Shown here: positions 27,401-36,100 of the stretch, in pieces
Numbering within the stretch: position 1 is the stretch's first letter
Layout: each line of letters starts with the position of its first letter
Virus record (IMG/VR): IMGVR_UViG_3300008266_000016
Coordinates: 1 to 64,000 of that record
Source: a virus
Direction: 5' to 3' (one strand)
DNA: 64,000 bases
The notes under the pieces: model-generated
Seen by the model: the letters and a program-made list of their open reading frames with translations, nothing else
The model's database searches: none
Told to the model about the DNA's origin: nothing
Made by a program: the position numbers and the translations under genes

Positions 27401-30400
27401 TAAGATGTATATTTGATGTCGATAAAACTTAGAGTTTGATCAGCTAAAGGCTCAACACTGAATGTGTTGTCAATGCGAACAATGTTCAATTGTCGAGTAG
27501 GCAACTCTCTACGATTTTGATCTAGTAGAATGTTTTCACTGGTTTGTGCTTGAATTGAGTCAACAACTGCTTGTTCCTTAGTAACACTAAGTCGGAATGC
27601 CAATGGGTTTAATGCAATTAATGCATCATCGCTCCAGCCTTGTGCTGCCCAATACAAAAATTCATTGGCCATTTGATTCCAGTCAAGCTCATACCCATTG
27701 GCTCTGTTTGTGAAAGTAAGACCTTGAGTTTCTAAATATTGGCCCAGACTCAACAAAAAGTCAACTACTGCTGTTTTGGTATCAAATATAAATCCATACG
27801 GAACTTGTACCACAGTATTGGTATAAGATTTTGGCACTTGAATTCTAGTGTCCAGCACAGTTATGGTGCGCAATTGCCCTCCGCTTTGACTTTGCAGTAT
27901 GCTAAAATAAGGCTGTGTGGTACTGTAGCCAAATACTGCATAGCCGCCTGGCACTGTTTGAACCAATACTGAACTGTAGCTGGCTCGGTCAAATGGTTGA
28001 TTTTTGTACAGCAGTAAATTGTAACTTTCGTCAGGAATCAAAAAGCTGGTATTGGTGCTGGCTGGGCTGCTTTTTTCAGTGTAAAGTTTAATGTATTTTT
28101 TGTCTGAGAAGCTGGCCATGCGATAACACAACCGCACATCAAGATTGGCCAGGTCAGCAGTTAAATCTTCAGTTGAATCTATTCCTGATTGTCTGTTGTA
28201 GTCCACAATCCAGTCAATGTAACTGGCTTTGCTCACACCATTGCCGTATATTTCAATACCATTGGCATCTAGTCTGTACCGGTCATCATATAGATATTGT
28301 CCAAATTCTTCTTGGTAGCGATACAAATCACGATCAGCAAACAATGCAAAAAACTTAGCTGGTTGTGTCAAGGCCAACAGGCGCATGACTGCAAACGGAT
28401 ATGAACTTGAATTCCACCATGAAGCTTCAACTGGGCCACCGTCGCCAATGCTCCAACTCTTACGGAATTGTCCTTCATCCCAGGTCCCTACTACCGAATC
28501 AAATGGACTTAGCAATGCTCCTTCGCCGCCTGTGGGAATAACTGATGTCAGTCCTGGTCTTGCATATTTTGGCAGATAATAAGGTGCAACTGGGTCTCTG
28601 ACATACCCAGCTTCCATGTCGTCCCAAAGCACTAAGTTACCTTCAGTGTAAGGTGCAGGCCCGTAGGTGTCATCCCACCAGTCTGGTTTGATGCTGAGTC
28701 CCAGCATTTCCCAAGGTGTGTATTCTGGTTGTTGAGTGTCGTAAAAGTAACGATAGATACCGCGCCAGGCTCCTAACAAATAATCATTGTTGAGTTTGTT
28801 TTGCGCTTCACTATAGTTCCATGTAAACTCATTGTTGGCTTGATAGTCTTGTGTGTTGTAGTCAAGTTTGTTCCAGGCCACCCAGCTAAGAAAATCTTGT
28901 GACAAAATATTGTTGACTTCGCTGTAGGTAAATCCAGTGTCTCTAAACTGTCCTGGGATAACATCAGCTGCCACCATAGGAACAGGATTGCCGTCTAATT
29001 TTAAATTGTTAAAAATTCTAGTTTCAAATTCCAACAACACATCATCTCTAATGTCATCAAATGTTTTTGTAACTGATCCATCGTGCCCGATCAGTACTGT
29101 TTGTTCGCCTGTACTGGTTTGTTGAACTGTAATTCTTGGTCTAAAAGCACGGTACAAACCAAGTTTGGTAGGAGTGTTTGGAACAAAGTTGCCATAAGTG
29201 CTTGTATATTCTCTGATGGCAATTTGATCGCCCACCGACAGTGTGACCAAAATAGTCACACGAGGTCCGTCTGTGGCCACAGAATATTCTAAATCACGAG
29301 TGAGCAAACGATCATTGAGGTATACGTTCAACCCTAAATAATTTGCAGATGTATAATTGTATACCTGCACAGTATCAAACACACTAGACGTAATAAAACT
29401 CACAGTGTAGGTGTTTTCAGTATACACCGCACCCGATGGCAGCATGTCTGACCAGTAGAATGGTTGTGTTTCTACTTTACCAGCATTGATTTCTTCAATA
29501 GCAGTGTCTAAGATTTGAGCAGTAGTTTGAAAATTGATTTCTTGCTGAGTCACATTTTCCAGCATGATACTTTTAAACTTAGTGTATTCTCTACTGTTGT
29601 AGGTCAATGCATTGAAGATGTTGTATTCTTCACTGCGCAAGAAATATCCAGCCAAAGTCATTGGAGCACTTTGTTGTAGGATAGTCAATCCATAAGGAAT
29701 GATATTGCCAAGGTCTCTAGTGTTGTTAGCACCAGCAATAGCACCTTGGATGCCTGGTAAATTTTCGCAAATACTTTCGTAGTTTTGACGTATGGTTCCT
29801 AGTGTAAAGCTGGTGCTGTTGGCATTAAGCGGGTTGTTCTGCAGGTTAGATGGCACTTGATAAAAGGCCGCGGCGCTAATTTGATCGCTTAAAACCAAAA
29901 CTTCAATAATGTCACCCACTACATAAGTGTTGAGTAATGTAATGGTAGTATTGTTGCCACTTACAACGTAAGTGTATTTGGTAGGATCTTGGAATACACT
30001 ACCAACATAAACTTTGACCACTGGTACAGAATTACCAGTTTGGTTAATAACTGGCACATCCAATTTTAATATTCCAGTATTGTAAGTAAACTTAAATTGT
30101 TGATACATTTGGGTAGTAGTAATTGCATTCTGCCACCCAATTAATCTTGTGTATGCTGTTCTGTCAGCATATTCTCTAGCACTGCCAGAGCTAATAGCAA
30201 CAGTTACTGATACGTTATCTCTGGTGTATACAAATGTATCTTTGTAGAGGTTGTTGTCAAACACAATATCTCCCACATTGGAGATACTGAGATACTGTAA
30301 TGGAATTTTTAAAACTGTATCAAGTATTCTTGTGTCGCCAATTGCATAACTGAATAGTTTGCTACCAATAAAGTCTGAGCTGGGATATTTTGCTTGATTA

Positions 30401-33123
30401 CCAAAACTAACTCGATCAGCGTCATACACGTCAAACAACGGTGCCTGTTGAACTCCAGTTTTTTGTTGCGCCTCAATCCAAGCAGCTCCGTCATACCAGA
30501 AAGTTAATCCTTGCAACGTGTCACCTGACAAGCACAGTGTAGACTGGTCAGTCAATACTTCGCCGTCAGACGCCAGTGTGAGATTGATAATAGGTTGTGC
30601 AATCAGTGGCGGCACTGTGTCAGGCACAATAAATTCTACTACATAAATTTTGTCTCTTACATCTGGATCTTCGTCAGCAGCAAAAATAACTCTGGTACCA
30701 TTTGTAAAAGTATATCCGTCTACTGAGTATCCAGTTGATCCTTGAATGTTAGAGAATGCATCTGTCTCTAACTGATCAATTATGTCCACAGGTTGTTTGC
30801 CCTGAGTACCCATGTTAAACAGTCTAATGTCTGGTTGAAATTGAATAATTGGACGTTTGCCACGATAGTTGTTGTCTAGTGTGGCCACAGTGTTGTTATA
30901 AGCAGCCGTAGCATTGATCACATCAATGTGGAACCAACGGTTTGAACGTGTCCAAGAATTAAGGTCTTGACTTGCACGATCAATTGTGAAATAATCCAAT
31001 TCTTCAGGCACTGGCAAGCTAGAATCATTGTCATTGATTACATAAGATTCTGGAGTGACAAAATTTGTAACAGGCAACAACTCAATAGCAGTACCTACGC
31101 CAGCCACATAATATTCACGATAGTTGATAGCGGTGGCATTCATGTCGGCTGTGGCTGTGGTTAGAGTCACAGCACTGCCGTCAACTACACTTGATACCGT
31201 AAATTGAAACGAGTTTACAATACTCTGAACGTAATACGATTGTCCAGCAACTAATCCTCCAATCACTGTGCCAGTAAATACTACCCGTTGACCAACATAC
31301 AAATCTTCTGTGGTTGCTGTGCTAATTGTGTTGAACCCAGCGTTGGTAGATGTGCAAACAAAAGATATTGTTCCACTACTGTAGCTTGCTGGAATAACAT
31401 CGCCCCGAAATACTATTTTTAATCCGTTGGTAAAAGATACACCGTTAGGGCTGGTGTAATTTTTTTGTCCCAAAATGTCATCAATGAACAGAGTAGAACT
31501 TTCTGTTTCATCCAACAGTTTAATTGTACCAAAAATTTCTGGATCTGTGCCATCTTGATAGTACAAGGTGTTTAACAAAGCTGTCAGCAGAGGGATTTGT
31601 CTAAACGTACCTGCGGCATCTTTGTACCAGTTGGTACTGCTGTACACAGTGCCATATCTAATGGTCCATTTGTTCAAATTGTCAATAGTAGCTATTCTAG
31701 ACAATCTAAGATAGGTAATTCCATCACTTACTACGTAGTTGATTTGCCAAAGTTGATATCTATCTTCTGGGGCAATTTCTGCTGTGTAAGAGAATGGTTC
31801 AGTGTCAAAGCTGCCAATCAATCCGTTATTGGCAGACCCTGCTTCTAGTGGGTCAAAGAAACTGGTTCGAATCCACCCACCACTTTCAGCATCAGTGTTT
31901 GAATTTGTAAAAATTAAAGTTCTGTTGTTGAGACTGGTTATTCCGTCAATGCCGCCGTAGGTCTCAATGAACGTGTCTAGAGGTTGATTGTTGATTTGTT
32001 CAAATTTGAGTTCTGTGAGCAAATCAACATTTTGACTGAACACTGGCAAATTGTAATAAAAACTCTGAGCTGTTTTTGTAGGCACATTGAAAATCACTGT
32101 GCCAAGGTCTTCACCATTGTTGGTTACACCAAACACGTCACGTGAACTGATGTTGGGTGTGGTAGGAATTTTGCCAGACACACCTGGCTCTGTTTGTATC
32201 CAAAATCCTGGACCAGTGCCAGGTGTTCCATCCACAATGTTCAGCGTACCGCGCATGTTAGTTTGTGTGCCACTCACATAGTACAATGTGTTTGGTGCAT
32301 TTCTTGGCACAGTAAATGTCACAAGGCCAAAGTTTGATCCATTGCGACTGACACCATCGTTATAAGGATTAGCTGATCCTAGTGTCTGTTCAGTTTTGAT
32401 CCAGAACGGAAAATCGCCTTGCAAGTTCAAATTAAACACATAGGTGTTTCCACGAGCCAGCGTTAGTGTGGGGTTGTTGAGGAAGTCAATGGTATATGCA
32501 GAAATACCAGAATTTCCAACACGGTAGTTTACAGTTTCTGTAGAGTTTTGTGCAACCTGGAATGTATAGCTGCCGCCACGCACCACTTCAATAGTTGGAT
32601 TCTCGCCGGATATTCCAGAAAATGTATAAACGCCATTGGCTCTTGTGACTTCAAAGTCGTCTGTTACCGGCACTCCTGTGGCCGCAACGTCAACTGCGTT
32701 GGGTCCATTGGGTAACCAGAAATACTGAGAGAAGTTTACAAATGTATCAAAATTAATAAACGGATCCCAAGTATAGTAATCACTTGAAAACAATCTGTCT
32801 GGTCGTTGCGTTGGTGATCCTTGGAACTCCAATGCATCAAGCATACCTGGATAGGTAATGGTATTTTTAATTGTTGTGGTATCAGCAGGATCTAAACTGA
32901 CCACTCCTGGTTCTAGTTGATAATCACTGCGTGTTTTTGTTGGTTCTACCACATACTTGTCGTTGGGATTTACACCCGGGCCGACTGTACGGCCAATGAA
33001 GCCTTGTGTCTTTTTAAATTTAGGTTCTTGAATCAGTTGATCAAGTGTGGCCGCTAAAAACTGTTTGTTAGTGTCAGTTTGAAAAATTTGCGGAAGAAAG
33101 TCTACTGAGCGTACTCGTGCCAT
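18421..33123 (-). CDS. giant tail/baseplate structural protein (4900 residues) with FG-GAP-type propeller
   Basis: 4900 residues, nearly a quarter of the window. The N-terminus RVRSVDFLPQIFQTDTNKQF is shared with very long structural proteins placed after gp6 in environmental T4-like phages. Between about residues 2370 and 3190 I count seven FG-GAP-like units, for example FGYSVAMSLDERWMYVGAP and FGSSISVDDTATTLVVGAP, as expected for one seven-bladed propeller of the integrin-alpha type. Elsewhere there are beta-rich modules such as GGTGYTVGNTLTI and GSGYQATPAIVFSGG. Near residues 598-660 a module resembles one inside gp6. It overlaps gp6 (TAATG). Probably a peripheral baseplate or long-fibre protein involved in host contact; no enzyme motif was seen. 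Confidence 0.85.
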   Translation of the reverse strand: MARVRSVDFLPQIFQTDTNKQFLAATLDQLIQEPKFKKTQGFIGRTVGPGVNPNDKYVVEPTKTRSDYQLEPGVVSLDPADTTTIKNTITYPGMLDALEFQGSPTQRPDRLFSSDYYTWDPFINFDTFVNFSQYFWLPNGPNAVDVAATGVPVTDDFEVTRANGVYTFSGISGENPTIEVVRGGSYTFQVAQNSTETVNYRVGNSGISAYTIDFLNNPTLTLARGNTYVFNLNLQGDFPFWIKTEQTLGSANPYNDGVSRNGSNFGLVTFTVPRNAPNTLYYVSGTQTNMRGTLNIVDGTPGTGPGFWIQTEPGVSGKIPTTPNISSRDVFGVTNNGEDLGTVIFNVPTKTAQSFYYNLPVFSQNVDLLTELKFEQINNQPLDTFIETYGGIDGITSLNNRTLIFTNSNTDAESGGWIRTSFFDPLEAGSANNGLIGSFDTEPFSYTAEIAPEDRYQLWQINYVVSDGITYLRLSRIATIDNLNKWTIRYGTVYSSTNWYKDAAGTFRQIPLLTALLNTLYYQDGTDPEIFGTIKLLDETESSTLFIDDILGQKNYTSPNGVSFTNGLKIVFRGDVIPASYSSGTISFVCTSTNAGFNTISTATTEDLYVGQRVVFTGTVIGGLVAGQSYYVQSIVNSFQFTVSSVVDGSAVTLTTATADMNATAINYREYYVAGVGTAIELLPVTNFVTPESYVINDNDSSLPVPEELDYFTIDRASQDLNSWTRSNRWFHIDVINATAAYNNTVATLDNNYRGKRPIIQFQPDIRLFNMGTQGKQPVDIIDQLETDAFSNIQGSTGYSVDGYTFTNGTRVIFAADEDPDVRDKIYVVEFIVPDTVPPLIAQPIINLTLASDGEVLTDQSTLCLSGDTLQGLTFWYDGAAWIEAQQKTGVQQAPLFDVYDADRVSFGNQAKYPSSDFIGSKLFSYAIGDTRILDTVLKIPLQYLSISNVGDIVFDNNLYKDTFVYTRDNVSVTVAISSGSAREYADRTAYTRLIGWQNAITTTQMYQQFKFTYNTGILKLDVPVINQTGNSVPVVKVYVGSVFQDPTKYTYVVSGNNTTITLLNTYVVGDIIEVLVLSDQISAAAFYQVPSNLQNNPLNANSTSFTLGTIRQNYESICENLPGIQGAIAGANNTRDLGNIIPYGLTILQQSAPMTLAGYFLRSEEYNIFNALTYNSREYTKFKSIMLENVTQQEINFQTTAQILDTAIEEINAGKVETQPFYWSDMLPSGAVYTENTYTVSFITSSVFDTVQVYNYTSANYLGLNVYLNDRLLTRDLEYSVATDGPRVTILVTLSVGDQIAIREYTSTYGNFVPNTPTKLGLYRAFRPRITVQQTSTGEQTVLIGHDGSVTKTFDDIRDDVLLEFETRIFNNLKLDGNPVPMVAADVIPGQFRDTGFTYSEVNNILSQDFLSWVAWNKLDYNTQDYQANNEFTWNYSEAQNKLNNDYLLGAWRGIYRYFYDTQQPEYTPWEMLGLSIKPDWWDDTYGPAPYTEGNLVLWDDMEAGYVRDPVAPYYLPKYARPGLTSVIPTGGEGALLSPFDSVVGTWDEGQFRKSWSIGDGGPVEASWWNSSSYPFAVMRLLALTQPAKFFALFADRDLYRYQEEFGQYLYDDRYRLDANGIEIYGNGVSKASYIDWIVDYNRQSGIDSTEDLTADLANLDVRLCYRMASFSDKKYIKLYTEKSSPASTNTSFLIPDESYNLLLYKNQPFDRASYSSVLVQTVPGGYAVFGYSTTQPYFSILQSQSGGQLRTITVLDTRIQVPKSYTNTVVQVPYGFIFDTKTAVVDFLLSLGQYLETQGLTFTNRANGYELDWNQMANEFLYWAAQGWSDDALIALNPLAFRLSVTKEQAVVDSIQAQTSENILLDQNRRELPTRQLNIVRIDNTFSVEPLADQTLSFIDIKYTSYEHMIVLDNASVFGDLIYDPVTGARQNRLNLVSTTSTEWNGAVDAQGFILNQDNVEEWQNYKIYSKGTIVKYKGTYWSAMAIVQPSETFDYNEWVQSDYSQIELGMLPNLANKANQLANSYDINAANLESDNDLLSYGLIGFRPRQYMAALNLDDVSQVNIYRQFLDSKGTILSAELFSQAVLGKETGDYNIYENWAVQRAVYGANANRSYFELRLNRALLDASPSLVQVILPLESSKADQTVLLENVWKESFKLTSPNILPTTTELPTDTALPSAGYVNLDDADITAFDIDDPASLEANINNINVGTSIWVAKVNDYDWNIYRAESVPGTISHVCDNLNNTSRVIFTADHGLVAGNRIIIRFFDTEVDGVYDVLSVVNLNTINIAFRFLSNRTVVNGTGLAFTLKTMRVSQASNVDTLPYANSLLFGAKVWVDDNGDGLWQVIEKQNIFSEVTSIAPEYLDATEAYGSSVSQATNRFAALVGSPRYGFPTSANPKGGVYTYVRSTSDVYQPASPVSSGDALLTLDITGARAYGTSVKFGNKDWAVAGAPLSLGSASQTNNGYACVIYRDTGSYLPDTNPYFNWQLLTTPGSVSADQGRFGYSVAMSLDERWMYVGAPDVNKVYAYGRVDWEDQYFRTVGNGSTKVYLINDYITISAATQLRVTVDGEIQTLNTDYTVNAALNTVTFVSAPVSGSDIIIRRIALQDLDGADYFSVTATGGSGSGALFTVSRRRGTVTVGVQDGGTGYTVGNTLTIPATSFGGGTVPANDITFTVGSVISGEIITISTPSYTPPALATVFSLNEYFYQVALTDSTIYSFQIEVDGVLQRPNIDYTFNTSTKDVTFLNSPASGTSILARAKDYWLYVDTLTAGGLAAGAQFGYSVSCSTDGRQVMIGAPYATADGETEAGVVYVFDRNVQKFIWNNDPSSSSFTVLGTPVAPVSVIVNNQFLTNQNSTTQDASNTFTVNGSTVTVNLASNLQSGDIVEIETNQFELLQIVTQDAVAEFSNFGQSVDLCKYNCSLYVGEPQSSIQIYKGGVVERSLNQSRVYGVITALNASPALTAGNTLRVNNMDVAVPTAPNNTVSGLAAAINAAVPNVTATVTSGLLTLSVTNFDSAPAGNKLQVAPGSIGAAFDSLGFNTFEWTQTIQSPYPVKFAGFGSSISVDDTATTLVVGAPRGTMYLITIFDDYVELFDAGATSFFTTIDQSGAVYTYDLLNSANSSITNPSKFIFGNQIAITSIDYLDQLGVSVDYTSGVLWMGAPGTDFGDSSSSNYGQAHVWQNATRSPAWAPIRIEQPVVDVRLLNSVFLYDRISSATTEFLDFFNPLQGKILGAARQNIDYIGAVDPGSYNVGPVGVRGTTWGAEHVGEIWWDISTVRFIDPNQDDIVYASRRWGQVFPGSSIDVYQWIVSSVPPANYAGPGTPYSISSYTINTVLSRDGNFNTQYFFWVRGITDVATQKNKTLSAATISQYIENPRSTGIAYLAPINSSTVALYNCETLIEAEDTILHIEFDKELTNANVHVEYELIAQGRADGFLSDNLYRKLQDSFCGVDTAGNIVPDINLGPAERYGVQFRPRQSMFVDRFAALKNYIVRANTVLKQYTISESRSFALLNSAEPELPSTTIVNGATVINWNKRIPNLEILTYNFEAPGGDAIGYKYLVVSDSDNRGLWTIYTVEENPNTGNPELVLSRVQNYRTTDYWSYIDWYRPGYNSSIKPVAEVPTYSSLATISVTTGASVKVTANAQGKFEIYLKTDLGFERVGLEDGTIAISAEIYDYALGRFGFDVEVFDAQYFDQEPVIETRKIIQAINEELFVDDLAIERNRSLTLMFDFILSEFAAPEWLVKTSLIDVDHRIRELLPFQNYSRDNQEFVIDYLQEVKPYHVQVREFNLTYFGNDLYQGDLTDFDVPAFYNTTLPVPQYTSPILLPYAHSAAQISNTLSDTESTDQIWTEWPYSQWYNNYLLSVETIVVTFNGTGYTTAPQVTIVGDAVTPAEATALINSAGQVVAINVTNPGSGYQATPAIVFSGGNGTGAQAYANMINRNSADFDAQVYNVNPAVNFDQWEIDTNSNIPLTTVRAFKTVIKYDRYQYQTSVQTWSSTGIYLNGTLVRYDDRVWSADSSDGSSAVVGPTFDLEDWVEVDPGTLSGVDRTMGYYVSGINSPGLELPLLIDGVDYPGVQVWGDYFLGTEIVDAQYESEFTDIELGLRNTDVNVDGGEFIGPYEGHAPEELVNGSEFDTLDIRVYTRPGSDWQMDGHGFQIGVINYVYNPATSYILSWSGVVDHPVQVLVSNQTSGRTMTLDVDYYINWGNETVEIVPSEGFATDDVVNISVYELGGGNQLYRDNYTGAEIGNSVIIPVDDAEIYTVAIFVNGESSAVPSWEPYYDADAWNILQSYPINMVVINTSVYYRSIQAVPEGTDITDTTYWEVYVPTLLTKVTLASTPGDADGIALVAFGIQTPTQYSWSTPQVQYQVVDATVISTSGFTLDNSVAGTNPANMIVTVNGLRLTPPAGIEWQGDDSSTSFGLPQRLGSSFLQSTINAITDIQVYKNSELQVQSFGATAGDYSVTNWDGSNTPGRQVVFNAAPAAGDTILISVSTLADYSLAGSLLQLNTTPPLDSIISVTTFNETTQQSIATLVFVGPIVEGITIAEPYDSTDFDTGSVSGLPGSFDYSAGTAISKNDFYLDRPGIEAGRLWVTLDGYRLFEGQDYTVVDDYIILASGAIGTSQILAVTEFTESLVPEASAFRIFQDMRGVQGTYRITPATTTTLTQPLLAAGNTIHVADANACAEPNLPEGIFGIITIDGERIMYRERNVGTHTLTGLRRGTAGTGAADHETGADVYDMSRGNLLAEQYQNYVVSDTSVGDGSTTIFYAPSIDISDFGDSSSIYTETIEVYVGGVRQYNYSDSSVSIEPGQYRWIVTDFEPLAIEFITDSNPIDPMLAPPPGVEITILQRRGLGWYGTGIKVNDGLALQETDTPQARFLTGRNGA

Positions 33124-36100
33124 TAAATTACTCCGCTGCCTGCTGCTGTGCGCAGGTTAGTACTGGTCAATGCTTCAATCACATCAATGTTATCAATGGT
33201 TGCGGCATTGGCAAAAATCTCATTGGGTTGAGAACGAATTTCGTACAAATCACCAAAGCTCTTTTGTGGATCCAACGGAACTAGTACTACAGAACTGATG
33301 ATTGTGCCAAGTTGTCGATGCAGGTAGGCAGCAAGTTCTGAGAAATAAAATGTGTCACCAAAGTTCCATTTGTCAATTGAAAAATAACTGTTCATTTCTG
33401 CTAGTACTGAGCTTTTGATTTCAGATGTTGATGCTGTTGAATTTTGTGCTCGTATCACTTTGATAGTGGCACGCAATGTTGCTGCGGCCTTGAGTCCGAA
33501 CAGCGGTTTAAAATTGACTGAGTTGACCACAATGTTGTCTGACACCATCTTGTAATCTTGTAGTCGTTGATATTCTGTACTTAGATCGTCAATGGTTGGT
33601 TGTTCAGGTTCAGTGACTGTACCGGTGGTATCTTTCAACCAGTTCTGGTAGGCATTATAATAACTCAAAGTGACCACATACAAGTCAATGATATTGGTTG
33701 TTCCTGGATCAATTCTACTGGTCAATGGACTGTTGTGTCTGTACTGATAGTACAAACTTTGTCGTCCTGTTCTTGCAATCCATCCTGTGACTGCATTGAG
33801 TTCCAACACTCCTGTTACTGTCAAGCTCAATTGATAGAATGCATCTTCGCTGTAGGCATAGAATACCTGCCCAGATGACCATTCAGTTTTTACCAATTCA
33901 ATATCATCAAGGGTGGCGTAGCTGTAAATTACCACGCCTTCTTCAACCAACAAATAACGCTGTAGGTTGTCAAAGTCCACAGTTTGTTGTAAAAACACAT
34001 AAGGTCCTGTGGTTCCGGCTGGTCCTACTATTTCACTAAAGAAGTCTGGGTTGTCTGGCACACCATCATTGTCTGAGTCTCTGTATCCTACTAATACCTG
34101 GAAGTCATCCACATAACCGTCGCTTTCAACTGGTTGACCAGTAATGGTCATGTAAATGTCTCCTTCAAGCGGTTCACTGGAGTTTGGTTGAGTGTTGACT
34201 GCTAACACATTGATAAAATCTTTGATCACTGTGCCAGTGCGGCTGTCATAGATTTGCGCACCGTCGTAGAAGAAGAATCTTGTTTGCAACACTGATCCAA
34301 AGTTGTATGCAAGTCCACGGAATGTAATTGTGTAATTTTGATTTTGAACCACAAACTGGATCAGCCATGAAGAGTCTAAGTTGGCACCACTAGTATTACC
34401 AGCGTACTCTTGACTCCAGGCAGCGTCCTGATTCAGGTTGGTAGATTGAATCAAATACCAAGAGTACGGAGTACCTGTAATGGATCCGTCATTGTCGTAT
34501 CCTAGGCCAAAATTACGAAACAATGCAATTTGATCACTCATTGCAGATTCAATCGACAATGGCAAGTCTGTAACAAATAACGGAATAATAGTGTCTACAA
34601 TAGCGCCAGTAGGAACAAAGTTATTGAGTATGACTGGCCCTGACCCATTGATTAGATTACCCAGTCCTGAGTTCATACCATCGCCAGTTACTCGTATGGG
34701 GCTGGCCCAAATTTCCACACGCTCTTCTGCTTTGGTTGGAATGCCCAATTGCAGTTTGTTGTTTTTATCAAAAAAGTAACCCGGTGGCGGCACAAAACGT
34801 ACCAGGCTACCAACAATAGCGTACAAGAAATTGGTTGTAGATTCATCACCTACTGCAATGGGTGTGCCTGCACTGTTTTTAAAGTAACCAGTGGTTTCAT
34901 TGGCCAAGGTGGTGCTTTGATTCCAGGTGCTTCCGCCTGTGCTCAAAGTAGTAACTGCACTCATTGAGCCTGTAGCCGAGCTTAATGTAACTGCTGATCC
35001 ACCGGCTGTGGTGCTTACAGTGAATGTACTGTTGACTGAATTTATACTGACCACATAATAAGGCAAGTCGGCAGTAATGCCACCAAACACTGTGCCTGAG
35101 AATGTGATTGGCATGCCAACATAAGCATAATCAAAAAATGCAGCAGTAGCGCAGGTAATTGCATTGGTTGTAATTGTTGTGGCCGTGCAAGTGATATCTA
35201 AAGTGTTGATTAACTTTCTTGGAAAATTCCCATAGTAAAACTGCCGCATGGTACTTTCAGTCAACTGTGGTTGCACCTGATTGGTAATCACATCAGCAAT
35301 TTCATTGCGATTGGTCCAACTGAACAAAATAGTTGGTAAAATATTTTGTTGCCACAATCCACCGTCGCTGCCAAAGCTGTTGGTACTTGAATACTTGCCG
35401 GTATTATCAACCAAGTCAAGATATCGACTGGTTCCAATTGACGCACGATTCAATGCTTTAGATTTAATAATTGAATTGTACTGTGTGTAAGGAAACAAGT
35501 TGTAGTCTTCACCATTGACCATGCGATTTTGTGTATAGTACCTAGCAGGCGCACGTTGTTTGATTTCATCAATTGGCTCGCGTGCTTGGGCATTGCTTAC
35601 TGGACGAGTAATACCACAAGTAAAGGTGATAGTTTGCAAATTGCCGTTGCGGTCAGTATAACTGATAGGCAAAACTACGTTTTGCATTTCTTCAGGATTG
35701 ATAATGTATTGCAGTCCATTAGAACTGCGCACATAGGCACGGAAATTTCCTACTGGAATTTCTGAAAACACTCCATCCCCAAATATCATAGTAAGTTGAT
35801 CGTTTGTTCTGCTGGTTGTGGAATAGATTGATCGTAGGCCAGTCAGTTGTTCAGCAGCACCAACGTAGATGTTTTCTGTGTATTGCCATTCACGGCTGAT
35901 GCTTCCCACGTTGTCAAGTTGAAACAACCAACGATCTTCGTTGTTTACGCCTTCAATGTTGATGTTTACTGTGCGGTTGGCAATGCGCTCGGCCAAGTTG
36001 AAGTCTTGATTTTGTAACGTGCCTTGTTTAAATGCAAAAAAGTATCCGGTATTGGCAGATTGATAACCCAGTTGGTCATTGCGATACAACACATTGAAAC

